From positions 1 to 5,841 of the forward strand of contig JAEORJ010000009.1 in the NCBI GenBank assembly GCA_016840945.1: a DNA stretch of 5,841 nt, read 5' to 3'. The position numbers were made by a program, and so were the translations under genes. Of this stretch, positions 5,449 to 5,841 are shown piece by piece. The DNA comes from Candidatus Gerdarchaeota archaeon (GTDB lineage: Archaea; Asgardarchaeota; Heimdallarchaeia; JABLTI01). Within the stretch, counting starts at the first letter, position 1, and the number at the start of each line of letters is the position of its first letter. The notes beneath the pieces are model-generated. The model had not been told where the DNA came from and did no database searches. It was given only the letters and a program-made list of their open reading frames with translations.

Positions 5449-5456
5449 TATAAAAA
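5449..5456 (-). promoter_or_regulatory. Putative TATA box of the prepilin peptidase
   Basis: TTTTTATA on the - strand lies 43 bases upstream of the peptidase ATG. That predicts a transcript start near 5425 and a leader of about 20 bases containing GGTAGATGAT (5414-5423), a plausible ribosome-binding region. The 5407-5510 gap shows no gene. Its right part is pyrimidine-rich on the - strand and may end the upstream pilin transcript. Confidence 0.45.
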
Positions 5457-5510
5457 CTCAAAGGTTGATTTTACTTTAACTTGTAAAGAGTGGAAAGAGA
5501 GATGTTATCT

Positions 5511-5841
5511 TTATGCCTCTCTATTGAACGGTAGATTGATTCCTTCTTCGGTTCCTATGTTAAAGTAGTATGTTTCTCCGTCAGTCCATATGTTGTTGCC
5601 TGAGATACCAATGTTGACTGTTGAGCCTGACTCAATTATTCGGGATGTTGGATCGAAATCCAAACTTGCTTCAGCTTGTTTGATTAGGTCCGAAGATGAT
5701 GTGCCAACATAGACTGTATCAACTGTGGCATCTGCTGTTCCTGAGTTCCTTAATATGATTTCAATGCTATCTCCATCATCGTAAAATCTTATGTTCTCGA
5801 CAGTTAGTATTGCTCCTGCTTGGTTTGTTGTGTTTCCTGTG
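5511..5841 (-). CDS. Pilin/archaellin-like secreted protein, C-terminal fragment
   Basis: An open frame enters from the right edge on the - strand and ends at TAA (5511-5513), giving 109 residues with no start in the window. It reads as a beta-rich exported domain: L-T-V-E-N-I-R-F-Y-D-D-G-D-S-I-E-I-I-L (12-30), R-N-S-G-T-A-D-A-T-V-D-T-V-Y-V-G (31-46), W-T-D-G-E-T-Y-Y-F-N-I (85-95) and a tail T-E-E-G ... F-N-R-E-A. The order of an R-N-x-G-T turn, a V-Y-V strand, a W-x-x-G-x-x-Y-Y strand and a T-x-x-G tail matches what I recall of archaeal archaellin/type IV pilin C-terminal domains. GC is about 40% by hand count, above the neighbours, and codons favour C-ending AAC, ATC and TAC, as in a highly expressed gene. 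It lies 104 bases upstream of the prepilin peptidase, so it is a likely substrate and perhaps the major pilin. The N-terminal class III signal cannot be seen. Confidence 0.75.
   Translation of the reverse strand, partial: TGNTTNQAGAILTVENIRFYDDGDSIEIILRNSGTADATVDTVYVGTSSSDLIKQAEASLDFDPTSRIIESGSTVNIGISGNNIWTDGETYYFNIGTEEGINLPFNREA

Noticed and set aside
1..5841. CRISPR array, tRNA, rRNA, insertion sequence or phage genes
   Set aside because: No regularly spaced repeats, no tRNA-like cloverleaf with a T-loop motif, and no transposase or integrase motifs were seen on reading both strands.

Overview
The window looks archaeal and AT-rich (about 22-30% GC in the two lines counted, about 40% in the gene at the right edge). 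The evidence is an archaeal FlaK-like prepilin peptidase, a TadC/FlaJ-type membrane protein, archaeal class III (prepilin) signal sequences, TATA-box-like promoters and many N-x-S/T sequons in the exported proteins. The style of the proteins recalls uncultured Bathyarchaeia-like (TACK) genomes, but I hold that lineage loosely because nothing here fixes it.

Left part (1-4054, + strand). The window opens inside the last part of a TadC/FlaJ (GspF-family) pilus-assembly platform protein. Five tightly packed genes follow on the same strand. Each encodes a protein with one hydrophobic N-terminal segment and an exported, largely beta-rich body. Three (266-1105, 2890-3351, 3356-4054) have a short positively charged leader followed by a G or A at a likely prepilin cleavage site, so they are probably minor pilins or pseudopilins. 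Two (1118-1582, 1700-2893) lack a charged leader and start almost directly with the membrane segment, so they look like anchored accessory, stator-like or tip-like proteins. Gaps are 1-19 bases or ATGA overlaps, except for a 117-base gap at 1583-1699. That gap carries a good TATA box with a 15-base palindrome on its downstream edge, which suggests two transcription units.

Right part (4171-5841, - strand, convergent). From the right edge leftward come the C-terminal 109 residues of a pilin/archaellin-like secreted protein, then the prepilin peptidase that would process such proteins (5406-4615), then a 92-residue two-helix membrane protein of unknown function (4449-4171). The pilin fragment has no start codon inside the window and is easily missed.

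Together the window carries much of a type IV pilus-like machine: platform protein, a set of minor subunits, the processing peptidase and a likely major subunit. The ATPase is not in the window; it would be expected just upstream of position 1. The layout (TadC, then several pseudopilin-like proteins) resembles the Tad/Epd branch of type IV filaments, but the accessory subunits are not ones I can name.
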